A stretch of DNA of 64,000 nt from Hydractinia symbiolongicarpus (GCF_029227915.1 NC_079884.1:16614001-16678000); one strand, 5' to 3'. Positions 46,498 through 58,824 are shown, counted from the stretch's first letter. Program-made: numbers and translations. The notes: a model not told the origin generated them from the sequence alone.

Positions 46498-49400
46498 AGC
46501 TATATATGGAACTTTTCTGTCATTTGTAGTTATATTTGGATGTCCAGTGTGATATTTAAGATGATTTAAGTTTGTTGTTTTTGTCCTCAGTGATCATACA
46601 CTTTCCCCCGCCATTAGCTTGACTTTCGTGTAAGTAAATAGTCGAAAACCAACAACCGTTGCAAAGAGGCTACTTTAAACACTCGACGACAGCATGTTGA
46701 ATAAACAGTGGTACTCTGTAATTTGACAAATTATTAGTATTATCCCTATTGTTTTTGTTTGATTTTTTATATTTTCAAATATCTATACGCCAATAAGATG
46801 AACACTACTGTGTTACCCAAATTAGACCAAAGCTAAGTTGTTTATTTTTGAGCTTCTAAGATTATCTTTAATTTTGTAAACTTTGGGACGACAATATTTC
46901 TAATTGGAAATTTTTAACATCGATCTGCGTGTGGCGTGGTGGAATGCAGAGGCAAGGGGGATTGCGGGATTCCTACAATTTCGTATCCTGATACTATAAT
47001 ATGCACTAATCATTGCTCCCCATTTTAGGATATATATAACTTGCCTCGGAGGTCCTGCAGTGCTTAATACTGGCTCTAATATTCTTTGACGGTGTTCTTG
47101 TAAGTCGAACTATCGAAGTTTTTTCGTGCATTCTTATCACCCTAATTTTTTAAAAAATGTTGCAGATAAAACATTTTAAATGAAATAAAAAAATACCAAT
47201 ACACCAATTTATAACAAAACAATTACATTTCCCGTGGTAAAAACCGGCGTATAAAAAAAAATTTCGACGAAATAGAATCTCTTTAGAAAATTTTTAGGCG
47301 ATGTTTTATAGAACTGGAGTGTTGCACTAACTAATCGTTCATAATCTACACTTTGCGTTAAAAATGCATGAAGTATAAACTAGTATATAAATAACTAGCT
47401 GTATTATACTTACGTTTAGAAAGCGGTATACTATTTGACAGCCTGAGCGCTAATGAGAGGGTGGAAGGGAAGCGGAAAAGAAAATGAGATAAAAGACGTG
47501 CTAAATTACCTTCTTTTTCTTACTGCGTAATATTAAAATAGCAAGTGGTAACAAACTATGAAATGTCGTGCATCTTTGTTTTGTTTAATAACTTTTTGTG
47601 TCTAATAGCATGATTCGGACAAATACGCTTTTAAACGTTTTAATAAATGTAGTTTACATCTTATGTAATTTTGGAGATATCGTAGATATATATTACGCTA
47701 ATTATGCTGAACTTTATTAAGTACACAATTTGTCAAGGCTGTTATTGGTCGAAAAGTACTTGGCAGAAATATTTCACAGTCACAAAGGTTCTGGACTGAT
47801 ATGTAGCTCTGCTAAAATTGTTTAAAAGCACAATGTATATATGTTAGAAATCAGATTATATTTGTATCAGTTATTTTTCTGTTTATGTCTTTCTCTATGA
47901 AGTATTAACTAAAGTTCAAGAGACTCGAGAAAGTGATTTGATATAATGAATGCTAGAGTTATCAACTGTATTGTTAACAGGCTCCAGAATAATCTGAGGC
48001 GTTTTGTACGTTAAATGATTTGGGACTGGGTCAATTTTAGCAAATAATGGGAATATAAAAATATCTTTTTCTCTCCGTACTTTCAGAAATGTTGACAACA
48101 TGTATTAACTGGTCCTACCTACACCATATTTTATAACCAGAAACGTCGCCCAAGATTGTAGGCTTGGCATAGTCATGACTTTTGATTGAGCGTTATTCAA
48201 GTCAGTTCAGCTAGTTTTAATATCAATTCTCTAGTTAACTGACGTCAAAGATTAAATCTTTTTAAAACAAAATTAAGCCTGCAAAGGAATAGCGGCCGAG
48301 TGGCTTATTTCAATGCCAAGAAAGCAGAAAGGTTTAAAGCCAGTCAACTTTCAGGAGCAAAAAATTTTAAAAAACAAAAAAATAATTAGCAGATATTTAA
48401 TCAAATTTCAGTATTTTTATTGCTCCTTTCCGATTTGTTTGATTTTAAGTGGAAATCCACCTTAACGGAATTTGTTTTTATATTCTTATGTGGTTAAGTT
48501 TTTCCGTGACTGGTTAATGTGCACGAAATATACTACGGAAAAACGAGTGTAATTTGCGCCTATTTTCCAATGCCATACTCCAAAAAGGTTACACTTTATA
48601 ATTTTCTGAATATCGAGCAAAATGACAATTTGTAGAGAAATTCATTCCAAAATTTTTTACTCAAATAAAACATTATTTTTATAAAACAGACAAACGTTCG
48701 CGGTAATGGGAAACAAAGGTCAAAATTTTTTTTATTTTCTTCACTTAAAATTAAGTATGATGTGACATGACAGACATGTTTTTATTATTTATTTTTACTC
48801 TAATGTTGACTAGAAGCAATTTAAAATTTCGATGGTTATGATGTCATAGTTGCGTTAGGCTATACTCATAGTTAGTATGTAGGTCAGATTAAACAAAATT
48901 CAGTAAACCGAACAAATTATTGGAAACTTTGATATGTTACCCTGAGGCATATTTATACATAATAAATTGATAACATACATGTGACAGTAGAAACCTCTGT
49001 TCTCCTATAAAGAGCCTTTGAGACTCCTATACTGAGATTCTTTAGTTCACAAAGAAACACATTAAAACAAACCTACGTTTATCAAGATCTACGTTTAGAT
49101 TCAGGATCTTTTTAAGACCATTCGCGTTTTTCTTCTCCCTTTTTATTAACTTATTTTTAGGGGATTGCCGTAACATAGCCCTGTAATCCATCATCAACCC
49201 CGCGCACACGATCCCCGAAATGTAAAGGAATGTCAAGAACCGTAATGATTAAATATTTGGATTGAAACATTTAACAACTTATGAAATATTTATAGCCATT
49301 ATTTTGCTAAGGGCTGGCTTTCTTTTAGGGCTCATTTTGAGAGCGCGCTACAATGAAATTGAATACCCTTAGTAAATAATTAACGTATAGCGTCAGAAAA

Positions 49401-50105
49401 ATTTTACACAAAAAGAAAAAGCTCTTCAAAATTTGTTATTGTTAACCTAACATATCCAACTTCAAGAAATAACCAGGAAGGAGATCTGGAAATAAAAAAA
49501 AAAGTTGTCTTTTCTAAAAATACTAAATTAGAGTTTTTAACTCTAAATTTAAGTTTTTAATTCTAATACTTTTTTTAATTGCGATAGCGCGATGGTTTGG
49601 TTTCGGCTCAGCTCTACGGCATTCAAAAGTCACATTAACACAGTTATTTTAAGATAACAAGTGCTATCTTAAGATAACTCTATCAGTGTAATTTTGGAAT
49701 GCGTGGATATTCACATTAATGTCCTGATTGTAAGATAACTAGAGTTATTTTAAGATAACATATTAATGTGATAATTATATCTTTATATTTTTAAAGTTCG
49801 TTACGTTAATGTCCCTGAAGAAAGTAGTTTTTTTTTTCTAATAAAAGTTTCTGAAAACAATGAAAGTTCAGTCTTTCTTCGCGCATATGTGTATATGAAC
49901 GTTGCTTAGGGTGCCGGTACGTAAAGTAGCTCGCAAAACAACGTCTACATGAATTTCCGACCGTATTGACATTTATTTTGATACGTCATTTGTATTGTCC
50001 TTGTGGTGTCGCGTATGTGCTCTGCTGTAGACATCGCTCTGCGGTGGAGAACAAGATGCATTTTGTTAGTTTTGTGTTGTGATGTAATGTCCCGTGTTAA
50101 TTATG
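46498..50105. other. Intergenic AT-rich DNA, no gene called
   Basis: No convincing ORF. A tRNA-like A box (GCGGCCGAGTGGCTTA at about 48293) lacks a matching T-arm. Near 49640-49760 the word TTAAGATAAC occurs several times between CACATTAA/TTAATGTG words and may be a tiny degraded TIR element. Confidence 0.4.
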
Positions 50106-50410
50106 TACAGTAGACTCCCGGTTATTCGAACCTGCACTTATTCGAATAATTCGGTTATTCGAAGTGAGATGGCGTTCCCCTTGGATCTGCTTACCCAACT
50201 CAGGCAAAAACACTCTCGGTTATTCGAACTTCAGTTATTCGAATAATTCGGTTATTCGAAGTGATTTTTATTCCCCTTGGGGCCAATTATAGGCTAAGTC
50301 ACCCTCAGTTATTCGAATTTTTCTTATTGGGAGATCGTCGAGTGAGAACATTGATTTTCTGCGATTAAAACACTTTTTTTCTTCAAAAAATCAGGTTTCA
50401 ATATTCATGG

Positions 50411-50833
50411 CTATTTACACTCTTCAAGCAATTTCTTCAAAAGTTCAATATTCTCCTTCGGTCCAGAGATATGAAGCAAACAGGGGATCCTCAATCCCTT
50501 ATCATCTCCAAAGTTAGTTCTTTTCCCTGTCACTTTTACTTTGCAAGTACACAACATCTCTGACTTCAGAAAGTAAAATATCGTTTTGGCAAATTTTCCT
50601 GTTTTTCCCTTAGGCAAATGACCAACAATATCTCCTTTTTTGCAGACCGCCACTGCATATTTGTCTATGTCGTTTGTTGGTTTCATTTTAGCTTCTAGGA
50701 CTTCACCAATAACAGCGTTCCATTTCTTTTGATACTCATGATATCCCATAACGGTTGAGTTACTCTCATAATACTTGATAAGAATGATTTCTATCGACTG
50801 TGTTTCGTTGATTATCATTGAAACAAGATCCAT
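50411..50833 (-). CDS. HIRAN-domain protein encoded by the Tigger element
   Basis: The ORF encodes 140 residues from the ATG at 50833, uninterrupted. The frame is open four codons further upstream but has no other ATG. The HIRAN-like core spans about residues 28-120: VMGYHEYQKKWNAVIGEVLE, NDIDKYAVAVCKKGDIVGHL, PKGKTGKFAK, CKVKVTGK and GLRIPCLLHISG. HIRAN domains, as in the helicase-like protein HLTF, bind single-stranded 3' DNA ends. Here the domain stands alone, with an acidic/Lys-rich C-terminal helix. It starts about 100 bp from the transposase frame and points the other way, well inside the TIRs, so it travels with the element. Stand-alone HIRAN ORFs are, to my recollection, frequent in cnidarian and mollusc genomes. 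A role in processing transposon or gap ends is speculation. Confidence 0.8.
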   Translation of the reverse strand: MDLVSMIINETQSIEIILIKYYESNSTVMGYHEYQKKWNAVIGEVLEAKMKPTNDIDKYAVAVCKKGDIVGHLPKGKTGKFAKTIFYFLKSEMLCTCKVKVTGKRTNFGDDKGLRIPCLLHISGPKENIELLKKLLEECK

Positions 50834-50934
50834 TGTAATTTTCACTTCTTCGTCCTAATTGTGGTGTGACTGCTTTGTTGTTGTGTTGTTTCGTTTCGTT
50901 TTATAACATTCGAACGTTTTAAAAGGATCTGTAA
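50834..50934. promoter_or_regulatory. Likely bidirectional promoter between HIRAN and transposase ORFs
   Basis: A ~100-bp AT-rich gap separates the divergent reading frames. It includes TTGTTGTGTTG and a triplicated AAAAGGA(T/A)CTG-like word (near 50920-50952). Function is inferred from layout only. The missing transposase N-terminus makes it possible that the gap is a deletion scar. Confidence 0.3.
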
Positions 50935-52178
50935 AAGGATTTAAAAGGAACTGTGCCGATTAGTGGTCAAATCATTCGAGAAAAAGCATTGGATTTTGCA
51001 AAGCAATTCAACGAACCTGATTTTAAAGCTTCAGAAGGCTGGCTAGACAGATGGAAGTACAGACAAAACATCATTTACAGAATTATTTCTGGAGAGGAAA
51101 AGTCTTGTACACCAGGGATGACAGCAAGCTGGGAAGAAACACACCTGCCAACCATTTTGTCACGCTATGATTTACAAGACATTTTCAATGCTGATGAATT
51201 CGGCTTGTTCTACCAGATGCTTCCAACAAATACCTATCATGCCAAAGGTGAAAGATGTGCTGGTGGAAAGTTCAGCAAAGTTCGTTTAACAGGACTTGCA
51301 GCAGGAAATGCCCTAGGTGAAAAGTTGCCCATGTTCGTTATCGGAAAATCGGTTACACCGCGCTGTTTCAAAGGAGTCTTCCCTGTCAGTACAAAGCTCA
51401 AAAGAAGGCCTGGATGGATTCTGAAATCTTTACCGATTATGTGAAAAAACTCGATGTTAAATTTGAAACTGCGGGTCGAAAGATTGTCTTGATAATTGAC
51501 AATTGCCCAGCTCATCCAGAAGTCACTGGTCTTAAAGCAGTAGAATTAGTTTTTCTACTACCAAATACAACGTCTAAGACCCAGCCCATGGATCAAGGTG
51601 TAATCCGAGCATTGAAGGCATATTACCGGTCAAATCTTGTGAAACGTCAAATAAAGTTCATTGACGGCGGTAAAGAGGTCCCTAAAATTAACATTCTTGA
51701 AGGGATGCAAATCTTGGTCAAATCATGGGACGCTGTTTCAAAAGACACCGTTAAAAACTGCTTTAAGAAGGCAGGCATCTCAAAAGAAGTACAGATCACG
51801 AGTCTCAATGATGCTGATGACCCATTTAAATCTCTTTCTGACAGCATAAGCGAGTTGAAAAAAAGAGAAGTTGACGGCGACATCTTTAACGCAGATGATT
51901 TTGTGGATATTGATTTTGAGGTTAATGAGGACAAAGATCAAAACGCGCCAAATCTCGAAGATGACGATGATGATGAAATTGAGGCACATGACATCCCCCC
52001 GAAGAAGCCAAAGCAGTCAGAGTTGGAAGAGGCCTTAGAATTGTTGGAAAGATGGTCTTTGTTTGACGAGAATGGTCTTGAAATCAGAAAGCAGTTAAAC
52101 ATGATAACACGTACATGTCAAAAACACTACATCGATAGTAAAAAACAATGTAGCATTAAAGATTTTTTTAAGAGTTGA
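50935..52178 (+). pseudogene. pogo/Tigger transposase, N-terminally truncated and frameshifted
   Basis: The frame enters at the CENP-B/Tc5-type second helix-turn-helix (ALDFAKQF...GWLDRWKYRQNI) without an ATG; the first (psq-type) DNA-binding helix-turn-helix is absent. The DDE core has Asp in NADEFGLF (about 51193), Asp in IIDNCPAHP (about 51498) and Asp in QPMDQGVIRALKAYY (about 51591), giving a DDD catalytic set with 92 nucleotides between the last two. A one- or two-base indel near 51372-51384 shifts the frame just before KAWMDSEIF. An acidic stretch near 51890-52000 and the end SIKDFFKS are typical of this family. Product would cut and paste at TA sites; this copy cannot make a full enzyme. 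Confidence 0.85.
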
Positions 52179-52939
52179 ACTCCTTGTATTTACTAGATAC
52201 ATTTTCTTTATAACTTTCATATTTTAAAACCTGTTAACAATTTGTTCAAATTTATTCTTTCTTCAAAAAGTAAAAATTCTTTGTGTTTACACGCTCAACT
52301 GAACCACAATGCCTCAATTACTTAAGAAAAGTCCATCCCATTAAGGTTAAGTTGAAAATCTGGCGGGAAAACGAATTTTTCAGTTATTCGAACTCGCGGT
52401 TATTCGAAGTAAATTCTTATCCCCCTTGAGGCTTCGAATAACCGGGAGTCTACTGTAAAGAGAATAATTGTAATTTTGGTACTATTTTTAGTTAAATTTT
52501 CTGCACATCTTGCACATCTTTTTTCTGCGCATTCAGTCTTCAACATGTAATGACAGAGTCGAACATACATTTATGTAATAAATTCGCTGTTGAGTGAAAT
52601 TTTTCTTTCATACATCACAGGAGTCCTGTATCTCAGCATCTGTTTTAGTTGTTTTCTCTCGCTTGGCTTACGCCACTATATTTCTAGTAAGTGTTTATTT
52701 CTTATTATATTTTATGTCATCTTACATGTGTAATTTGTTGCTTAAATTTCGTCTTGTAATTTTGTTGTTTAGCGAGTAAAAATAGTTAACTCAGTTGAAA
52801 TCGTGTAAGCACCTACACTAGTCCATAAGGCCCGTAGAAAAATCTACTTAGTGAATACACAAAAAATTTTTTTTTGGAATTTGTTTCCCCGTCGCCTTTA
52901 TTGAGTAGAGCTTAAAACGCTGCTGAAAGTGAATGTATA

Positions 52940-53262
52940 CAGTATTCTCTTCAATTAGCGGACACTTTGTCCATGCACTGGCCGTTTTCTGGTCAAAGTC
53001 TTACAAAAAACTTTCTAGTTAGCGGACACTTAATTAACGGACACTGATGGGCGGACAAATTTTTTTGCACGAAATGGCAACTATAGGCTTTTTTTCTCTC
53101 CAATTAGCGTACAGTCCAAAAATTAGGGATCAGCATTTAATTTTAAATATCTATTTTAAACACTTTGAAACTTTACAGGAAAAGTCTGCTTTTACAGTCT
53201 CAATTTTCTTCGCAAACCAGTCAATCAATTTTTGTTGTCCATAAAACTTATACACAACTGGT
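52940..53262. mobile_element. Terminal fragment of the same pogo/Tigger-like family as 3490-3806
   Basis: It begins TA then CAGTATTCTCTTCAATTAGC and carries TTAGCGGACACT and TTAACGGACACT words, matching the reverse complement of 3490-3806 to about TTGTCCATAAAA(C)TT...ACTGG. No opposite terminus. No transposase. Confidence 0.6.
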
Positions 53263-55340
53263 ATTTCCAGACCATATCCACTTCCACGATTAACTCTCTT
53301 TCCACAAACCTAAGCTGTAATCGAACTGTTCAGGACTTTCAAGAACATGAAACATATTTTTTATTTGTTTTGTGGCATGTGTCTAACAATGCTTTCGTTT
53401 TGTAAAGAATCAGTTCTTATTATTGCTATTGCATTTCCGTCCACCTCGTTAGATGGCTCATGCCTGAATTGTAACAGCTCCCTGTACTAGTACTCATTCC
53501 AATCCTTTTCGATGAGTATGGGTATGTTGCAATGTCTATGTTAAACGACAGTTTGAGCGTTAAAATGTAGTTAAACTCTGCCATTCATCTCATTGAGTGA
53601 TTAGTGCAGATATACGTTATACTAAAACTTTGTTGAGTTGTTATAGAAAGAAGTTTTCTGCAAGTGCGATTCAAATAAAATTGAGTTTTTTATAAGACAT
53701 TGAATGCCAGTTGGATCACTTAAACCATGTCACACATCATGGCGGAGCGCTTTATTCAGATGTACTGTACCCCCTACCTGAATATATATTTTAAAATCTC
53801 GCAAGTAGCGGTGAAAAAAGCACGAAATAACTACATCATATTAAAACCTTTTCCAGCAGGATTAGCCACCTAACATTTTCTATTTTGCAAAAAGTTGTCA
53901 CGATGGCTCAAGACACATAAAAACTAGTCCGTTAACTATAAACCCAACATACATTTTAAAAAACAGGAAACATTTTTTTGTTTTTTTTTAAGAAAAAATA
54001 CAGAATTTATGTCAAAATTTCTTTGTGTATCAAAGCTACATTGGCCAAACATGCGTTTCCTACTGATCACAGTGTTTATATTCCGTGAATTATGTTTAGC
54101 ATGGGTAAAATTCATGGTATTGTTGTTTAAAAAAAATTGTCAAATTAAGTCCACTTAAGATATTTGAATTAAGTCTGTCTACAAAAAACAATTATTCACA
54201 TTAATTAGTCAGCTCAAAATATATCTGCAAACTAATTACAGACGATGTGACATCCACAAAAAAATAGTCCACATGGAATTTAATTCATGTGAAACATAAT
54301 TCAGTGGTTCTATATTGTTATCCATTAACATCTTAGCTTTAACTGATTAACTGTACAGAGTCAAGCATGGTATTCCAATATTCCCGCATATACTTGATGA
54401 AAATCATACTATATATCACAAAACTTTGTTAAAATTTAATTGGAATGGAGTTCTCTAATAGTCTGGATGTAATACAATTTTCTCAATGAATGTGTAGTCT
54501 ACGAAGTCTGTTTATTTCTATTTGTCTTGGCATTTATTTTTTTGCTTTGCTAAATTGTATTTTTGGTAATATAGAACGGACAGCCAATTACTGATATGAA
54601 AAATCGTAAGAATAATATCAAACAAAGATCCATACAATGTGAATGTAAGCCCTTGCTTTTTTATTGCTTTTGCTTTCTCAAATAGAAATATACGAACACA
54701 TCTTTTTAGAATACTATTAGACCTCTATGTCTGCAAATTCCGGAGAATTGCTTTAATATTTTATTGTTTTGTATTTTGTTTTTTAATGAAGAAACTGATT
54801 ATATTACAACGAACGAGTGAATGATCAGTTAAAAACAGTCTAAGAAATGTATGGATGCTGAGTCGTTTACGACACATGTAAAAAAGTGCGCCAAATATAA
54901 TTTTTTTTTTAAAAAAATCTGGCGAATTTATGGATACTGTGTCGTTGATAGCAAGCACAAACTGTGTATTTGCTTTCCCCTCTTGAAAATTTTAGCGAAT
55001 GTGTGCATGAGAGTTCTGTAACCATGGAACAAATATACGTCTTCTGTGTCTTTAACAGAACACTGTGTGGTGAAAATCAATATAAGAATTGCGTCAATGC
55101 TGTGGCGGTTTCACGGGCTGTTAGTAAAAGTATGGATGCTGTTTCTAACAAAATATTATAATCAATGCAAAATGTTATGCCGTTTTGCATATAGTCTAAC
55201 AAATGTATAGGCTCGGGAACTGCAATCTTTCTAAAAAGAGTATGAATGCCATATCAAGCAAAAAAGGTGTACTAAGCTATGTTGTGGGAATCATTGCAGC
55301 AAATATAAGGTCGTGTTCCTATAAGTTTTTAAAAAGATGA
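53263..55340. other. AT-rich DNA with degenerate repeats, no gene
   Basis: Around 53700-53900 a diverged relative of the 430-bp repeat at 36555 may lie. Around 54830-55260 phrases like AGTATGGATGCTG and GTGTCGTT recur irregularly every 80-110 bp. ORFs here are short and unrecognised. Confidence 0.4.
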
Positions 55341-55425
55341 TGGATTTAGTGCAGCTCTGTCGGTAGAGCGTTTGAATCATCTCCTCTACTTGAGATTATA
55401 AGTTCAATATCCCCCCATTGTCCAG
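55341..55425 (+). tRNA. tRNA-like remnant
   Basis: A D-arm-like AGCTCTGTCGGTAGAGC and a degraded AAGTTCAATAT T-loop are about 45 bp apart. The anticodon and acceptor stems do not close. Probably a tRNA pseudogene or SINE head. DNA between here and 56048 shows nothing else. Confidence 0.3.
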
Positions 55426-56048
55426 TTAGTTTGACATTTCATAAAAATTTTTGTAGCAATGGGAGCTAAACACTGGAAACCCTGAAAATCATTGACCACA
55501 AACCACATTAAATATAAATCACCATCAGCGGTTTGAGGCAGAATTGCAAGAGAATTCACATACCGGATGGTTCTTTTGTTATGAAAGTTTTTTTGCAGTA
55601 ACTTTAATGACTAGGGTGTCTTTTTATGCCACTACCTTTACACATGATAGAGCTTAAAAGTACTGCCAAACTCTTTTTCCATGTATTGGAATAAAATTTT
55701 AGTGTTGATCATGTTGTTGTTATTTGTTTCTGTACAATGCATATTATGACTGCTAGGTGATATATTTCTCTGTTTGCTATTACTTTTCTTAAAATTCATA
55801 GTTTCCAAATTACTTGTATTCATTTCCAAAGTTTTTTCGTGTAACATTTCTTTGATCTAATACCAAGATTCTTACAGATTAATTGTTTTTTAGTGAAGAA
55901 ACTGATTATTGAAATCCACTAGCTGTTACTGTTTTGCCAATTTATATGACCAAAAATTGCAGCAAGCTCAATTGACATCAAGTTAAACAATGGCAAATGC
56001 CTTAGCACAAGCAGATCGATATTAACAAATATGTTCTTGCTTAATTAG

Positions 56049-56751
56049 TCTCTTATAATAATACGGAGCTTCTGTCTGTGACTTTTGCAAAGTGGATTAA
56101 ATTATAAAACATCGCCTATAAATTTGTTCTGTAAATTAGCAAACTTTGACGTTAGAGCAATATTGACGTCAAAGAAAAGTATATTAAGATTAGTGAAGCC
56201 AGTGCATTGCACTTTTAAATTTAAGGCTAAATAACTTGGAAACGGGTGGAAATAACTGACGTCATCTCCTGCGTGGGTAACTAGGGACTACCTGGGACCA
56301 ATTTGGGTAAGTTTCCTAAACCTGGGTCCCCAAATCCCTTTCGGAAAGGACGAGTTGATGACGTCATCAAAAAGGTTTCAAACCTTAATATCTCTGCAAC
56401 CGTTTGTCAAAAGTACATGATCTTATACATTTTCTTGATCAGCGTTCCGAGATCTATACGATGAAGGTAACAGGTATACAAATATCTAAAAAGAAATTTC
56501 CGGTTTTGACGGGCAAATGCTAACGTCAGCAAAATTTTTAAACCCTTATATCTCATTAACCGCCCATCAAAAGCACATGATCATATACATTTTCTTGATC
56601 AGAGCTTCAAGCTCTTCACAATAGAGGCAACGTGAAAACAAAGTTCTACTTTTTTTGTGGATGGGTTGGTGACGTCATCAAGATCCAAATGACGCTTCTT
56701 TTTCATTTTTACCCTGCCTCAGTGGATTTTTCCACGGGCTTTATCGACTAG
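56049..56751 (+). mobile_element. Non-autonomous Helitron, copy E
   Basis: The 5' end TCTCTTATAATAATACGGAG and the 3' end with hairpin GTGGATTTTTCCAC, 12-bp spacer GGGCTTTATCGA, CTAG (56748-56751) and T match copies A-C. It shares the interior of copy A, including TGACGTCA words near 56260, 56357 and 56670. No ORF. Confidence 0.8.
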
Positions 56752-57012
56752 TCTTTATTTTATTTTAACGGATATTTCGTCTTGTTACTACAAGACAATT
56801 ATCAACGTAAATTGTTACAATTATCTCAAAAGTTTTTTAATTATAATTTTCAACAACTACGCAATACACAGAGGACGTATAAAACAATACTTAACAAAAC
56901 ATATAACACATAACGGCAAACCCAAAGGCATATAATCTGTATACCGTTGGTAAGGGTAACGTCCACAGCACAAATGCACTCCTCCCCTTGTTGACTATAA
57001 ATAATATTTATC
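56752..57012. other. Spacer, no feature
   Basis: AT-rich DNA between the Helitron and the Penelope-like relic, nothing recognised. Confidence 0.4.
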
Positions 57013-58550
57013 TTAAAACAATTTTAATGGAACATTTAATCCCTGTACATTAAGCGTGGGATTGTTATCACAAATATACATGGCCTCAGCTATTTTTTTC
57101 TCTTTAAAGCGGTGAACATTATCTATCAAAATACTGAAGTTCTTTTATTCAGCAAGTTGGTAATTCTCAATGACTGAATGTTTTAGGATGTGAGAGTTCT
57201 TATCGCGTTTTTGGTAGTCTATCTTTCATTAAGCCTCCTCGCTGTTTCACCAATGTATGTAGCATCGCACGATTCCACCGGACAAGTATACATGTACACA
57301 ACACCATGTTGTGTTCATCCTTGGTTCTATTTCACAGAAAATACCAAACATAACTTTTGACATTGATCAGCAATGCGTGACTTGACATTGGCTGATAGAA
57401 ACTGTTTAAAAGTGTTAGACGCTTTACTAAGCAGTTACCATTAATTTCTAAATCGCTTTTCTTAAATGAAATTAACCTTATTTTTTTCCCATAGCCAGAC
57501 TTGACAGAATAAAAACCATGAAAGGTGTTATTGGAGATTCATTGGTGTCTTCATCAGAAACAGTGTCGGCATTTTGAATGTTGAAATTTCGCCGTGTGTT
57601 ATTAATTACATTAGATACAACTGCTTCGGGATAAGTTTTTTATAAACACATTTTTTAATTGATTTAGTTCGTATTTCAGATCTTGTGATGAAGAGCATAT
57701 ATTAAACGCTCTCAACACCAACGATTTAACTGTTTCAACTTTCCATGGGCGTAATACAGATGAATTCTAGTGCATTTATATGTCAGTGTTCGTGTCTTTT
57801 CGATAAATAGATGTGTTTTTACATCAAGAAAGGCTATGTAGTTATCGTTTTTAACTTCATATGTGCACTGGATATTCGAATGGTAACTATTAAGTGTGAC
57901 CAGCACATTTTTTATCTGGTTTTCATTAACAAAACATATAGTGTCATCTACATATTTCTTCCAAAATTTTACTGAATTTTCTAATTTTGGGACTATTTCA
58001 TTCTCCAACTCAACCATGAAGATATGCTAGGACTGATCCTAGAGGCGAGCCCATTGCTACACCATCAACCTGAATATAAGTTGGTTGTTAAAACTGAAAT
58101 GTACATGTTTTGTACATGAGATTAATAGATGTTTCATTTCCTCTCGCTTAATTTTTGTTTCTATAACTTTTTCAGCATATATCTTTTGCAATATTATGTC
58201 TATCTTTTGTTCCAACGGAACGTTGGTGAATAAACTAGTGACGTCAAAAGGTACTTGTTCGTAATTATGAGGTATCTTTTCTCCTTTCAATGATAATATA
58301 AAATCTAAAGAGCTTTCAGTAGCATATGTTGACTTTTTCAGTGGTGTTAAAGATTTCGCGAGGTAGTTTGATGTGTTATAAGTAGCAGATCCGATATTCG
58401 ATATGATGGGTCCTAATGGTAAATCGTCAGCTACTGTAGAATTAGGTGCTATCTTGTGAACCTTGGCGGTACCACAAAACTGAGCAGGGTTGGAACCTTG
58501 TGGATACAACTTTTTGTATTCGTTTTCTGTGCTCTCTGAACTTGATTAAT
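57013..58550 (-). pseudogene. Penelope-like element: RT plus GIY-YIG endonuclease, frame-broken
   Basis: Read on the minus strand, the RT begins YPQGSNPAQFCGTAKVHKIA, continues with DVTSLFTNVPLEQKIDI and MGSPLGSVLA, and contains the catalytic KKYVDDTICF (about 57960) and YIAFLDVKTHLF. These blocks are typical of Penelope-like elements. Further on, near 57305-57200, VVYMYTCPVESCDATYIGET is the GIY-YIG nuclease core, followed by HILKHSVIENYQ and a C-terminus ending near 57013 with a stop. PLEs use this nuclease for target-primed insertion. At least three frameshifts and stops (for example near 58040 and through 57660-57320) make it inactive. The 5' part of the RT is missing. Confidence 0.8.
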
Positions 58551-58824
58551 TTGTTTTCTTATTAACATTTGGTGTTATATACATAGTGGTTGTATTATAA
58601 GATGGAACGTAAATATCTACGCAAATGTTTATCGTCGTCTTGTGGTTAATCCCCTTCTAAACTGCCTTTATCCCAAAAGAGCCAAAGCTCTTTTGTTAAA
58701 ATTATTCTTCTATTTGATTTTCAATATTAATTGTTAATCCACCGCATTTGATATGGTACTTTGATATCAGATTTTTATTTCCTTAAAGGGCGGAAGAAAT
58801 TTACATCTGTAAGGCTTAGAAAGG
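58551..58824. other. No feature seen
   Basis: AT-rich DNA, possibly the non-coding flank of the Penelope-like relic. Confidence 0.35.

Larger units (their letters stand above)
50108..52455 (+). mobile_element. pogo/Tigger DNA transposon carrying a HIRAN-domain ORF
   Basis: The left terminus CAGTAGACTCCCGGTTATTC and the right terminus (reverse complement) CAGTAGACTCCCGGTTATTC are identical over the first 20 bp. Both abut TA (50106-50107, 52456-52457), the Tc1/pogo target duplication. About seven TTATTCGAA words lie in the left 220 bp and three or four in the right 80 bp, likely transposase-binding sites. Two divergent ORFs fill the interior: HIRAN-domain cargo (50833-50411, minus) and a transposase (50935-52178, plus) that lacks its first DNA-binding domain and has one frameshift. 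The region between transposase stop and right end (52179-52375) is non-coding. Confidence 0.9.

Noticed and set aside
48290-48350. tRNA-Leu/Ser-like A box
   Set aside because: No B box at the right distance and no cloverleaf; too weak to call.
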